Shown here piece by piece: positions 9,021-18,630 of a stretch of DNA of 22,599 bases (position 1 is its first letter; each line of letters begins with the position of its first letter). Source of the DNA: Thraustochytrium sp. TN22 (taxonomy: Eukaryota; Sar; Bigyra; Thraustochytrida; Thraustochytriidae); assembly GCA_013306675.1 (NCBI GenBank), contig JABLUY010000386.1:1-22599 (forward strand), written 5' to 3'. The translations under genes were made by a program, and so were the position numbers. A model generated the notes under the pieces. That model made no database searches. It was not told the origin of the DNA and saw nothing but the letters and a program-made list of their open reading frames with translations.

Positions 9021-9165
9021 TTGGGACCCGACGCAATGACGACGACGGCGGCGAACACAACGACGATGACGATGATGTCATGACGATGAAAAGTTTACAG
9101 ATGTTTTAGCATTTCAGCTCAGACACGACCACGTAGTACATATTTTCACCACCAGAGAACCCGGC

Positions 9166-10794
9166 TTACTTCTGCTCGGCGTTGCCGGCGGCTGTTAGCG
9201 GCTTGATCTTCTCTTCAATCCACCAGGTCAGCCTGACGAAGAAAGTCGAGGAGCTCTGGCTCGTTCTTGTCGAGGCTGAGCGGGGGCAGAACTCGGCCCT
9301 CGTACGAACGCGTCCACCACTCCGACGCATTCCAAGCGGGCTGGAACGCATAGCGGTAGCGGTCCACCTTGATGCGCTTTGGTGGGGGCCGTCCTGGAAG
9401 GGGTCGACTGCTAGCGCCCGAGTCGGGAGCGAGTCGCCCTGCAGCAGCTTGAGAATGAAGTGGATCAGCCATGGGTGCTGCTGGTACGACTGGAAACCCG
9501 CGAACCAGAGCGCCCAGTCGATTCTGTAGTGGAACGGTGCGAGCACGCATGGGCGGCGGGCCGGGTCGCCAGGCTTGCAGGGGAACTGGTACTCGCGCCA
9601 GTCGTCGTCGCCGGCCTCGGAGGGACTGCCAAAGATGATGACCTCGTGGCGCTCGCGGTTCACGGAGCCAAAGGCGCCATACGAATTGACGATGGAAAAC
9701 GCGTTGTAGCTCGTGTTCATGCGCTGCGACGGGCTGAGCAGGTTGACCATGACCGGGACGCTGAGAACGGCCACCAAGGCCGCAAGCACCAGGTGCAGCG
9801 CGTGCCGCGCGCGAGAGGGCTCGGCGTACGTCCTTGGCGTCGCGGCGGCCGGGGTCGGCGAGCCGCGGGAGAAGAAGCCTGCCGGGTCCGCCACGAAGGC
9901 GCGGGCGCTCGCGAAGAAGGCGTCGTCGAAGCAGAGCACAGCCGGCAGCGCCGTGAGCATGTTGAGAAAGCCGTAGTTGCCGGTGAGCTGGATGAGGAAC
10001 ATCTCGGCGGCGATGGCGAGAGCGCCGAGCATGCGCACCTCCCGAGAGACCAGCATGGTCCAGGGCACGCAGAGCTGCACGACGTGGTTGAAGGTGACCT
10101 CCATGACGTGCCACGCGGGCGGCAGCTGCGTGTGAAAGAACCAGCTGAGCGGGTTGGGCACGCAGGTGGTCTCGTAAAAGTACTGCATGCAGGAAAAGTC
10201 GCGCCAGCACGGGTCGCCGCGCAGCTTGATGAGGCCGGCGCCCCAGTAAATGCGCATGAGCAGCCAGCGGAAGAGCCACACCACGACGCGCGGCGCGGCC
10301 ATGGCCTCGGCGCGCATGGAGAAGGTCGGGCAGAGGAAGATGGTGAGGAAGCCTGTCTCCAGCAGCTGGATCTCCCATCCGAAGCCGTACCACGCCTGGC
10401 CAACGTTCGCCACGCTTCCGTACAGCACCCAGAGCGCGGCCATCACCCCCGCGTTGGCGCGTCCAAAGAGCAGCGGCACGACTGCGAGCGCGAGCCCGAC
10501 GGCCTGCACCCTGAGCATCCACGCGTCGAGCTGCTCGCTGCCCTCCGCGATCCACAGCACGGTCGGCGCAGCCAAGAAGAGCTCCCCTGCGTGCAGTTTG
10601 CGTCCCTGCTCCTCCTCAAAGTGCCTCCTGAGTCTCGCCAGCTGCCTCTTTGCGGGCGTCAGCCCTTCGTCGCCCAGCAGCACCTCGTTCTGCTGCAGCG
10701 CCACGGCGAACCCGAGCGCGTACAGGAGCCCCATGCCGCGCACCACGGCTGCCCTGGCCGTCTCGAACCGCGCCGTCGCGCGGGCCTTGCCCAT
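9166..10794 (-). CDS. lipase maturation factor (LMF1/LMF2) family membrane protein, frame broken near C-terminus
   Basis: A multi-pass ER membrane protein; in animals LMF1 is needed for folding of secreted lipases. The ATG at 10794 gives [10 protein letters not shown] just before the first hydrophobic segment; the frame extends to 10953 but only from a GTG. Hydrophobic segments lie at about 17-34, 96-110, 115-130, 145-158, 170-186, 255-290 and 331-352. The family block [14 protein letters not shown] is at 187-200, followed by [16 protein letters not shown], and later by [14 protein letters not shown] and [14 protein letters not shown]. After DPFQDGP (residue 470, near 9385) this frame loses family similarity and ends at 9166. 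The family sequence resumes in another minus-strand frame ([12 protein letters not shown], then LPPLSLDKN) and stops at 9215. One missing base in the run of five G at 9384-9388 would explain it: a sequencing error or a real C-terminal change. Expected intact length is about 526 residues. Confidence 0.85.
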   Translation of the reverse strand: MGKARATARFETARAAVVRGMGLLYALGFAVALQQNEVLLGDEGLTPAKRQLARLRRHFEEEQGRKLHAGELFLAAPTVLWIAEGSEQLDAWMLRVQAVGLALAVVPLLFGRANAGVMAALWVLYGSVANVGQAWYGFGWEIQLLETGFLTIFLCPTFSMRAEAMAAPRVVVWLFRWLLMRIYWGAGLIKLRGDPCWRDFSCMQYFYETTCVPNPLSWFFHTQLPPAWHVMEVTFNHVVQLCVPWTMLVSREVRMLGALAIAAEMFLIQLTGNYGFLNMLTALPAVLCFDDAFFASARAFVADPAGFFSRGSPTPAAATPRTYAEPSRARHALHLVLAALVAVLSVPVMVNLLSPSQRMNTSYNAFSIVNSYGAFGSVNRERHEVIIFGSPSEAGDDDWREYQFPCKPGDPARRPCVLAPFHYRIDWALWFAGFQSYQQHPWLIHFILKLLQGDSLPTRALAVDPFQDGPHQSASRWTATAMRSSPLGMRRSGGRVRTRAEFCPRSASTRTSQSSSTFFVRLTWWIEEKIKPLTAAGNAEQK

Positions 10795-11072
10795 GGGCCC
10801 TCCCTCCGCGCCCTCCGCGCCCTGCGCGCCCTGCGCGCCGCGCCGCCGCCGCGCGCGGTTCCGGCTTTGCGGCCTTGGAGTCGTGGATGGCAAGGCGTCT
10901 CGCGCGGTTGGATGCAGGCCACTCCGCCGCCGCGCGCGGCGCGCCGCCGCCACCAGAGCGCGTACTAGTACCGTCCGGCGGCCGCCCGCGCAGCGCCCGA
11001 GGTCGAGGTCGAGGTCGAGGCCGAGGTCGAGGCCGAGGTCGAGGCGGAGCGCGCGCGCGGCGGTTGGATAGG
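10795..11072. promoter_or_regulatory. shared divergent promoter region (LMF / FTHFS)
   Basis: The two start codons, 10794 on minus and 11073 on plus, are 278 bp apart and point away from each other, so both promoters must lie here or overlap the genes. It is GC-rich with no TATA box. It contains a GCGC/CTCC-rich part at 10800-10850 and a hexamer repeat directly before the plus-strand start. Confidence 0.6.
11001..11048. repeat. GGTCGA/GGCCGA hexamer repeat before FTHFS start
   Basis: Eight hexamers in a row: GGTCGA three times, then GGCCGA and GGTCGA alternating, ending in a GGCGGA variant. The array ends 24 bp before the start codon at 11073, so it is probably in the 5' leader or core promoter. 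Confidence 0.85.
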
Positions 11073-12272
11073 ATGCCCTCCGGCGGCGTGGGCCTGGTGT
11101 GCCTGGAGCCCGTGCCGAGCGACATCGAGGTGTCGCAGACGGCGGTGCGGCCGGAGCACATCAGCGAGGTGGCGCGCGCCGCGGGGCTGCAGGAGGACGA
11201 GCTGGAGCAGCATGGGCCGCACATGGGCAGCGTGCGGCTGAGCGTGCTGGAGCGGCTCAAGGACAGCAAGCAGGGCAACTACGTGCTGGTGACGGGCATC
11301 AACCCGACCTCGCTGGGCGAGGGCAAGAGCACGACCACGATCGGGCTCTCGCAGGCGCTGGGCGCGCACCTGGACAAGCGCGTGTTCACCAACATCCGCG
11401 TGCCGAGCGCCGGCCCCATCTTCGGCATCAAGGGCGGCGCCAGCGGCGGCGGCTACGCGCAGACCATCCCGATGGAGGTCTTCAACATTAACGTGCCGAA
11501 CCTGCAGATCTCGCCGGTGATGGCGGCCAACAACCTCATCGCCGCGGCGATCGACTCGCGCATGTACCACGAGCAGACGCAGACAGACGAGGCCCTGCTG
11601 CGGCGCCTGTGCCCGACGGTGGACGGCCAGCGCGAGTTCCTGCCGCCCATGCTCAAGCGCCTGGCGAAGCTGGGCATTGACAAGACGGACCCGAACGAGC
11701 TAACGCCCGAGGAGACGACGCGCTTTGCGCGCCTGGACATCGACCCGGAGACCATCACCTTCAAGCGCGTCGTGGACACCTGCGACCGGCACCTGCGCCA
11801 GATCACCATCGGCCAGGCGGCCACGGAGCAGCGCGGCGAGCAGCGCACGACGGGCTTCGACATTGCCGTGGCGTCCGAGTGCATGGCCATCCTGGCGCTG
11901 GCCACGTCGGTGCACGACCTGCGCGAGCGCCTGGGCCGCATCGTGGTGGGCTACTCGCGCGCCGGCGAGCCGGTCACCACGGAGGACCTGGGCGTGGCGG
12001 GCGCCGCGGCCGTCCTCATGCTGGACGCCATCAAGCCGACGCTCATGCAGACGCTCGAGAAGACGCCGGTGCTCGTGCACGCAGGGCCCTTCGCCAACAT
12101 CGCGCACGGCAACAGCAGCATCGTGGCGGACCAGATCGCGCTCAAGCTCGTGGGCGAGGAGGGCTACGTGCTCACGGAGGCCGGCTTTGGCGCGGACATT
12201 GGCGCCGAGAAGTTCTTCAACATCAAGTGCCGCGCCAGCGGCCTGCGCCCGGACTGCGCCGTCATCGTGGCC

Positions 12273-12304
<32 letters not shown>

Positions 12305-13001
12305 CCCGCAGGTCACGCCGGGCAAGCCGCTCGACCGCGCCTACAAGGAGGAGAACCTGGACCTCGTCGCCAAGGGCGTCGGCAACCTGCAGCACCACGT
12401 GCGCAACCTGCTCAAGTTCGGCGTTGCCGTCGTGTGCTGCATCAACCGCTTCGCCACGGACTCCGACGCCGAGATCGACCTTGTGCGCCAGGCGGCGCTC
12501 GACGCCGGCGCCTACGACGCCGTCATGGCCAACCACTGGGCCAAGGGCGGCGCTGGCGCCGTCGACCTCGGCCACGCCGTCGTGCGCGCTTGCGCCGACG
12601 TGCGCGCCGGCAAGCTGCCCGGCGACGGCTTCCGCTTCCTCTACCCGCTCGAGATGACGCTGCGCGACAAGATCCAGCGCATCGCCATCGAGATTTACGG
12701 CGCCGATGCCGTTGAGTTCTCCGACCTCGCCAGCACGCAGCTCGAGCGCTACCAGCGCCTCGGCTTTGGCCATCTCCCCATTTGCGTCGCCAAGACCCAC
12801 CTTAGCCTCAGCGCCGACCCGTCCAAGCGCGGCGTGCCCACGGGCTTTACCGTCACGGTGCGCGAGGCGCGCGCCAGCGTCGGTGCCGGCCTCGTGCTCG
12901 CGATGCTGGGCGAGATCCAGACCATCCCGGGTCTCCCCACGCTCCCTGGCTTTTACAAGGTCGACCTGCACGACGACGGCACGATCGTCGGTCTTTTTTA
13001 G
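11073..13001 (+). CDS. formate-tetrahydrofolate ligase (10-formyltetrahydrofolate synthetase), monofunctional
   Basis: Makes 10-formyl-THF from formate, THF and ATP for purine synthesis and one-carbon metabolism, probably in the cytosol since no targeting peptide is seen. It has 642 residues, close to the roughly 630 of plant enzymes, and lacks the dehydrogenase/cyclohydrolase half of animal C1-THF synthase. The ATG at 11073 leads into [11 protein letters not shown], aligned with the family N-terminus. The ATP loop [11 protein letters not shown] is at 77-87 (Lys85), followed by [20 protein letters not shown] (Arg109). [56 protein letters not shown] and the ending [10 protein letters not shown]...GLF all match. 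Odd point: residues 139-150 read [12 protein letters not shown] where bacterial and animal enzymes carry the highly conserved LHLTGDIHAI segment. Flanking residues align normally, so this is local substitution, not frame loss. Third codon positions are nearly all G or C. Confidence 0.96.
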
Positions 13002-13130
13002 AAAAGAGTCAGAGAATCGAAGCAAGTCGACCTTGACCTTGACCTTGGCTTGGCGAAAAGAAAACTAATCTCTCCCGGCCAGTCTTCTACAACTACTCGG
13101 TACTTACAAAAGGCTACTCGCCCCTTCATT

Positions 13131-14351
13131 TTAGGTCGAGCTTCGCTTGCTGGACATGGCATCCAGCTGCGCTTGGGCCTCCTTGAAAATCTCGGGCGTG
13201 AGATGACCGGTCACCAGTTCAACCGGCACGCAGTGAGACCGCTTGACATCCCGCGCACCCTGCGCCTGCTGCCGCGAGGTTACAATGTAGAACACCGGCT
13301 CGGGCACAGCAGGGCCGTCCTCGCTGAGACGGAGACGCTCAGCCTGCGAGACCAAGCGACGCAGGTCAGCCCAGCCGAGCAGCTCGTGCGGCGGCACGCT
13401 GGCCAAGCGCTCCGAACAGCTCATGATGTGGGCGAAGTCGCCGCGGGTCGCGTCAACCTCGTCCTCCAGCACGAAGGTCGGGAGCGGGCCAAAGTCCACA
13501 ATCCAGACACGGTTCTCGCGGTCCACGTAAACGTCAAAGACGAAGTTGGGCTCCGCGTAGAGGTCTGAAACGCGCGCATTCGAGAAAAAGGACGCCACGG
13601 CGTCGCGCACCTTGTCGTGCAGGGGCTCGGCAGGCTGCAGGTAGTCGTGGAACTCGTTGGCGTGGCGCTGTACGATGGCAAGGAGGGCGCCGCCATAGAC
13701 AAAGCAGCGGAACTCCATGGCGCGGTTGAGGTGGCTCCAGCGGCGCAGCACGAGGCGCGGCGTCTCGGCCGCCAGAGCCGCCGCGTCCGGCGCCGGCACG
13801 TCCCAGCAGTTGTCGAAGGCGCGCTCCAGGTCGTGCTGCGCAAAGTCGGAAGACTTGAGCAGCAGGTAGACGTGGCCCGGCGTGGAGCAGCGCAGGGTGC
13901 CGCAGACCCACTGCGCGTCCTGCGGGCTGGTCCAGCGCAGCTTCAAAAAGGCCTCGCCCTTGAGGTCGTCCAGCGCGCCGCGCAGCGCCGTCTCGAGTGC
14001 CGCGAAGCAGGGCGCCTCGGCCTCCTCCAGCTCGTCCTCCTCGTCCGAAGCCTCGGCGTCCCAGTCCACGTCCCCGAAGTTGTCGTAGGTGTCTTCCGGC
14101 GCGGCCACCACGTAGCGTGGGTCAGCCACGGCCAGGTCGGCGCCCTCCGGCACCTTGGGCAAGATGACGCGGTCCTCGCGGAGGTAGTTCACAAAGTCGC
14201 TCTCCAGCGGAATCACCACCGACTTGATCGTATGCATGGCACTGTTCTTGTCGTCCTTGCGCCGGCTGAAAAGCGGGTACCACCGGTCCAGCGCCGCGCT
14301 CTCCACGGCGCTGCGTCCCAGCTGCAGCACCCATCCGGGGCCCTGCTCCAT
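13131..14351 (-). CDS. Cdc123/D123 family eIF2-assembly chaperone
   Basis: 406 residues; Cdc123 is an ATP-grasp-fold protein that binds eIF2 gamma and promotes assembly of the eIF2 complex in the cytosol. It begins with an RWYPLFSR segment matching the family N-terminus, and TIKSVVIPL follows. An acidic stretch at about 90-112 matches the acidic region of other members. Conserved blocks are FLKLRWTSPQDAQW, LLLKSSDF, LVLRRWSHL, EFRCFVYGG, FVFDVYVD and VWIVDFGPL. The last one is unusual: the family pattern is DFNP (metal-binding Asp and Asn), here Asp286-Phe-Gly288-Pro. About 15 extra residues separate the WYPLFSR start from TIKSVVIPL, and the C-terminal third is divergent. The start at 14351 is the first ATG of the frame. 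Its 3' end is 129 bp from the FTHFS stop (convergent); its 5' side opens onto the long gene-free stretch. Confidence 0.93.
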   Translation of the reverse strand: MEQGPGWVLQLGRSAVESAALDRWYPLFSRRKDDKNSAMHTIKSVVIPLESDFVNYLREDRVILPKVPEGADLAVADPRYVVAAPEDTYDNFGDVDWDAEASDEEDELEEAEAPCFAALETALRGALDDLKGEAFLKLRWTSPQDAQWVCGTLRCSTPGHVYLLLKSSDFAQHDLERAFDNCWDVPAPDAAALAAETPRLVLRRWSHLNRAMEFRCFVYGGALLAIVQRHANEFHDYLQPAEPLHDKVRDAVASFFSNARVSDLYAEPNFVFDVYVDRENRVWIVDFGPLPTFVLEDEVDATRGDFAHIMSCSERLASVPPHELLGWADLRRLVSQAERLRLSEDGPAVPEPVFYIVTSRQQAQGARDVKRSHCVPVELVTGHLTPEIFKEAQAQLDAMSSKRSST

Positions 14352-14475
14352 CTTCCTTGGCTTGCGTGTTCGCTCCAGCAGCTATCGAAGCAGCTCGCCC
14401 AGCGAGAACAGGCCTGGCTACAGGTCTGCACTAGCAGGCGCGCTGCCGGCCAGCGGTGCAGCTGGAGCCACGGAG

Positions 14476-14490
14476 CAGCAGCAGCAGCAG
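14476..14490. repeat. (CAG)5 run upstream of Cdc123
   Basis: Five perfect CAG triplets about 125 bp upstream of the minus-strand start at 14351, probably in the promoter or leader. Confidence 0.7.
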
Positions 14491-14698
14491 CAACGGCAGC
14501 ACCAGCGAGGCGCTCTCGGCGCTTGTGCCGCTCACGTGCCGCGCCCTTTCCGAGCCTGTTCGCGAGAGCCTCGCAGGAGCGCGAAAGAGAATCAGCCGCG
14601 CCGCGAGCGGGCCTCCTCGGGGCTCCCTCCTGGCCCGCCACCACGCCGCTGGTCGCGCCGCGCCGCGCGGAATGGGTTCTCTCCCGCGCTCTGAAGCG

Positions 14699-14720
14699 GC
14701 GTGGCCACGCGTGGCCACGC
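14699..14720. promoter_or_regulatory. 22-bp perfect palindrome upstream of Cdc123
   Basis: The sequence is its own reverse complement over 22 bp. It is GC followed by two direct copies of GTGGCCACGC, each containing the 8-bp palindrome GTGGCCAC. It lies 348 bp upstream of the Cdc123 start codon. The form suits a dimeric DNA-binding protein or a cruciform; no known site is recognised. Confidence 0.55.
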
Positions 14721-14764
14721 GCTCCCCGAATTCCCCGCAGGTCCGAAACAGTTTAGGACTGTCC

Positions 14765-14790
14765 GCGACCGCCGCGACCGCCGCGACCGC
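14765..14790. repeat. nonamer repeat GCGACCGCC, about three copies
   Basis: Two full copies and an 8-base partial copy in tandem, 45 bp beyond the palindrome on the side away from Cdc123. Confidence 0.7.
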
Positions 14791-15384
14791 GCGCCGACTC
14801 GCCACCGCTCAAGACGTCGCCTAGGCCGGGTTGACGAGTCCAAGTGCCGGCCGGCCGGCGTCACGGTGGCGCTCGGAATCCTCTAGATCAATCCTGCTAG
14901 ATCAGTCCTAGCTACTAGATCGAGGTCGCGGACGCGAAGGCGGCGAGACCGGCTGGCTACTAGACTGGCGCTGGCTGCACGGCCCGGCCGCAGTGGGCGT
15001 GTCCGGAGGCCTCGATTTCCGATCGTTTGTCACAGCCAGCGGCCGCGGCCCGGCCAAGCCGCAGGCGGCTGCCCAGGAGGAGCACTAAAATAAAAGTTTG
15101 TAGATCTTGAGCCAGCTAGTAGAGAGCTAGCGCAAGAGGCTCGGATCGCGACATGCGTCGCACTGTCCCGCACAAGCTGCTAGCGGCCGCGTCGAAGTTT
15201 TTGAGCGGCTCGAGATGAATTTGGCGTCCGCTAGGACAGTCTGACTGCCTGCACAGCGGCTGCAGCGGCTGTGCGATGCCAGTGGCAAGTGCCCAGCCGT
15301 GTGCTCGCGGACGTGAATTCTGCGCGGGCATGCTGTGGGGGGGACTCCGGACTCGGACAGCCTGGGACAGCGAGGGCCAGCCTG

Positions 15385-15408
15385 CCAGTGCCAGTGCCAG
15401 TGCCAGTG
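15385..15408. repeat. (CCAGTG)4 hexamer repeat
   Basis: Four perfect CCAGTG units inside the gene-free stretch, flanked by further CCAG words. Confidence 0.8.
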
Positions 15409-17886
15409 CTCATGCCAGGCGACGACTGGGCGGCCAGGCAAGCTGCCGAGGCCACGGCGGCCAGCCGAAGCTAGAGGCTAGAAGATGCTACGGCGTCGCT
15501 AGGCTCACAAGATCGCGAGCCTGAGACGAGAGCTGGTTTGAGCTGGCCAGTTCCGTCCGGGATAGCTGATCTCCGAGTCGATGCTCCTGGCCTGATGCCG
15601 GTGGCCTTGATCAGACGCGAACTGCGAGGCTCCGCGTGCCATGGCCACAGCGAACTCGGTTGGCCGTGTGGCCGAGTCTTTCTGGTGTCGCTCGGAGGGG
15701 GTACTCGCGTTGACCAACGCACGCAAATACGCTGATCAGCGCCGGCAATCCGTACGGTGGCTACCTCGCTCCTCTTCATTGCGCTGGCCGCGCCGCCGCC
15801 GCCGGCCCCGCCCCGGCGCGGCGAATGTTACCTCTGCAGTTGCCAGTGCCACCGGGAGCCATAAAGATAATCAGCGATAGATGGCTAGCTGGAAGCGAGT
15901 GGAGTGGCCAACGGCGCGTGCCGCGCTCTGCCGGGGGGCCGCGCGGGCAATCGAGTCGCGTAGGCGCATGAGGACCGTCCGGATGCACCAGGGCAATCGA
16001 ATTCGCTGCCAGGCAGAACTTCGAGCCGTGCGCCGTCGGCCGCCTTCGGCCGCGTGACGGTGGCATGCCAGGCGTGCCTTGAAGCACGCGGCGGCAGACT
16101 CGGCGCAGACGCGAGAGCCTGAGGAGTTCGGGTCTTCGCTGTGGCTTGCGGCTCAGCGACCCGCTGGAAGTCGAAAGCGGACAAAGGCTGGGCCCGCCGT
16201 TCGAGCTGCAGCCTGGCTTCGCCGGGGCGGAACCGGGAGACTGTGCAAACGCATGCACTGCAGGCTGATGCAGCTAGGCTAGTTCGTGGGCAAAAAAAAG
16301 CCTGGAGTTGGAGCTACCACTTCTAGGCCGACGCCAGCGGCCAGCCGCAGCCACTTGGCTTGCGAGCTAACTACAAGCTCTCGGCCGCACCGCGCGCCGC
16401 GGCGCCAGTCGGGGGAGCGTCGTTGAAGGAATGGCAGCCAGAAAAAATGCGCCGCACACGGGTTCCCGAGCCGGCCATGCTGACAAGCCTCAGCTCGGCC
16501 AGGCCGCGCGGCTCCGCGGCTCCGTGGTGGTGCTTCACGAGCACCGACATCCGAGTCGAGTGCCTCCGGGCCCCGGCACCCACCCCCTGCCCTAGCGAGA
16601 CCCGTCCGAGACCGCGAGGGGCGCTGTCCTTTTGCCAGCTGTCCTGAGTTGACCTCGGCTGGAACCAGGCCGGGACGCTGTCCTAGACGCGGCGGCGGCT
16701 TGACAGACAGTGAGCACGTCGTCGCGTCGTGGCTGTCCTTGCCTGGCTTGTCCTTGTCCTTCTAGTAGCTGGTAGCTAGGCCACACGGCGCGCGGTTGCC
16801 CGGCGAATCGTCGATGCTCGATCCCGCGTGATCACCCCCACGCGCGGCGGCCGCGGCAAGTGTCAAGTGCGTCGAGTGGAAGGTCCAAGGTCCACCAAGG
16901 ACGCTCCGCTCGGCTACGGCTAGCTAGTCAGCCAGCCTGCTCTATCCCGGAGAGAGCGAGTAGCTTGCCTCGCTCCGCCGCAGAGCGGCAGAGGACAGTG
17001 CACCGGCGCCAGCGCCGCCAGGTCGCTTGCCCGCTCACCTATTCTCGCCTGTTCTCAGGCGCCTCTCACGAGGACTCGGACTCGGACTGCCGCTCGGCCG
17101 GAGTCAGGCTCTCTCCTCGTCGCGCGTCGTCTTCTCCCTGCCGTCCAGCAGCGACGGTGTCGTCCGTCGGCCGACCGCCCGGCCCGGCTCCCGATTTGCA
17201 CGATGCCTCCAGCCGCCAGCGCTGATGCCTTGCAGCCTTGGCCTACGGTGCGTTCGACTGCGTTGTACAGCCTCGCCTGGGTCGCCTCGCCTCACAGGCC
17301 CGCCAGGCCGCGGTCCGGGTGGGCGCGCCTCGGCTACGAGCCCGCCGGCCCGCTGGAAGGCACTGCAGCCAGCGACTCGGACTGGCATGATGTGGCATCA
17401 GCTCGGGACGCTGCACATGGCCGGGGCGGCCGGACGGATTACACTTGCATAAGAATTGGTGGCCAGCAGTGAGCAGTCCAGCACGGCAGCCGCGGCGCGT
17501 GGGGGAAGAACGTCTCTCTCCGACAACCTGCGTGCTTTTTGCTAGAACCTTGGCACGTACGCGCCGCCAGGCCCTCCCCGGCGCTTGGAGCAGGTTGGCG
17601 AGCGGCCCGCTCGCTTGAGACTCGCTTGACGGGCAGCGAGCGAGTCGATCATCCGCTGGCTCGGCCCGCCACTGGCGGTGCCACTGCCAGCTGATCAACC
17701 CACCTACTTGACAGGGCTCCGCGGGCAACCCGCTTCGCCCCGCTTCCTTCGAGCCGGGCCAAGCCACGCAAGACGAGCTTGAAAGCCTTGCGCTGGCCGG
17801 GGCGGAGCGGGCCGGCTCGAGCCGACTTACCGGCCACGTCGCTCTCGGCGGCCTAGCTGCTCAGCGGCTGTGGCCAAGAACGGCCA

Positions 17887-17921
17887 GGCTCGGCTCGGCT
17901 CGGCTCGGCTCGGCTCGGCTC
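17887..17921. repeat. (GGCTC)7 pentamer repeat
   Basis: Seven perfect GGCTC units, followed to about 17970 by degenerate units (GGCGC, GAGTC, GGGGC), showing an older decayed part of the same array. It ends about 30 bp before the candidate first exon of the zinc finger gene. Confidence 0.9.
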
Positions 17922-17997
17922 GGCGCGGCTCGAGTCGAGTCGGCTCGGCTCGGGGCTTGGCTCGACTCGCACGATCCGCAGCGTCAGTCTGCATTTC

Positions 17998-18341
17998 ATG
18001 TCAGTCTTTCCGCCAGCCGTCGGTCTTTTCCGCGCGAAGCCTTTGTTAATTAAGCGCAGCGCATCCGCTGGGCAGCTAGTTAGCTGCTCGCCCTGCGCCT
18101 CGGCGGCGCACTGGCAAGCTCCTGCCGGCGGGCGACTCTCTCAGGCTCGTGACTCCGTCCAAGTCGCTCAAGCGCGCTCAAGCAATGCCATGTCCGGAAG
18201 CTGCACGCGCGCACGCGCGGCGTGGTGGAGTTCCTGTGGGGAAAGGGAACCCGCGCGTCAGTCGCCGAGACACTGGCAGAGCCTGATGAGGGCGCAGTCC
18301 GTGAACGAACGATCGACGCCCGGGCGCGTCGAGCGCCGCGC
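17998..18341 (+). CDS. candidate first coding exon of the C2H2 zinc finger gene
   Basis: The zinc finger frame has no ATG between its upstream stop (18832) and 19378, so an upstream exon is likely. This stretch starts with ATG (MSVFPPAVGLFR), stays open for 114 codons plus two bases, and ends at a strong GTGAGT donor whose own TGA closes the frame. The phase (2) matches all introns of the LRR gene. Joining to an acceptor at 18848 (GTTAG), with CTGAC at 18831-18835 as branch point, keeps the zinc finger frame and would give 828 residues in total. The exon itself has no recognisable domain and its codon bias is weak, so this remains a model; the alternative acceptor at 18842 also keeps frame. 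Confidence 0.35.
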
Positions 18342-18600
18342 GTGAGTTGCGGGCGTCGGGCGCGGCGGGAGCTGCGACGGGCGCGGGCGTGGCGAAGGAC
18401 GCGCGGCGCAGCGCCGAGAGCGCGCAGAAAATCTCCAAGCGACGGAGCAGAGCTCGCTCGCTCTGCCCCCGCGCGCGTGCAGCGCACGGAGTGCGGCAAA
18501 CTGCTCCGGCACGCTCCAGCTGCCGCTGCTGCTGCCGCGGGCCTGCGAGCCTGCGTGCGAGCCCGCCAGCTACGAGCCGAGCCGAAGTCGAGGCGCTAGC

Positions 18601-18630
18601 GCTTGCGCTTGCGCTTGCGCTTGCGCTTGC
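18601..18630. repeat. (GCTTGC)5 hexamer repeat
   Basis: Five perfect GCTTGC units, which would lie inside the proposed first intron of the zinc finger gene. Confidence 0.9.

Larger units (their letters stand above)
14352..17997. other. 3.6-kb region without recognisable gene
   Basis: Many short frames cross this stretch on both strands, but none shows a domain, a signal peptide or the codon bias of the confirmed genes. It holds a CAG run (14476-14490), a palindrome (14699-14720), a nonamer repeat (14765-14790), a cluster of CTAGATC/CTAG words at 14882-14926, a (CCAGTG)4 repeat (15385-15408), GATA-containing sequence near 15863-15880 and a GGCTC pentamer array (17887-17921). CTAG and GCTAG recur across it. 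It lies between two divergent genes, so it must contain both promoters; it may also contain a noncoding transcript or a strongly intron-split gene that I cannot see. Confidence 0.5.

Noticed and set aside
10795-10953. N-terminal extension of the lipase maturation factor
   Set aside because: It begins only at GTG, is repetitive Arg/Gly/Ala, and the family N-terminus fits the ATG at 10794.
15776-16258. 160-codon minus-strand open frame in the gene-free stretch
   Set aside because: No family resemblance, mixed codon use, and long chance frames are expected at this GC content.
16290-16306. GGGC-A8-GCC stretch considered as a terminator or small hairpin
   Set aside because: The arms are only three bases and intrinsic terminators are not expected in a eukaryotic nucleus.
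17243-17767. 174-codon minus-strand open frame
   Set aside because: Same reasons; crosses sequence with no conserved motif on either strand.
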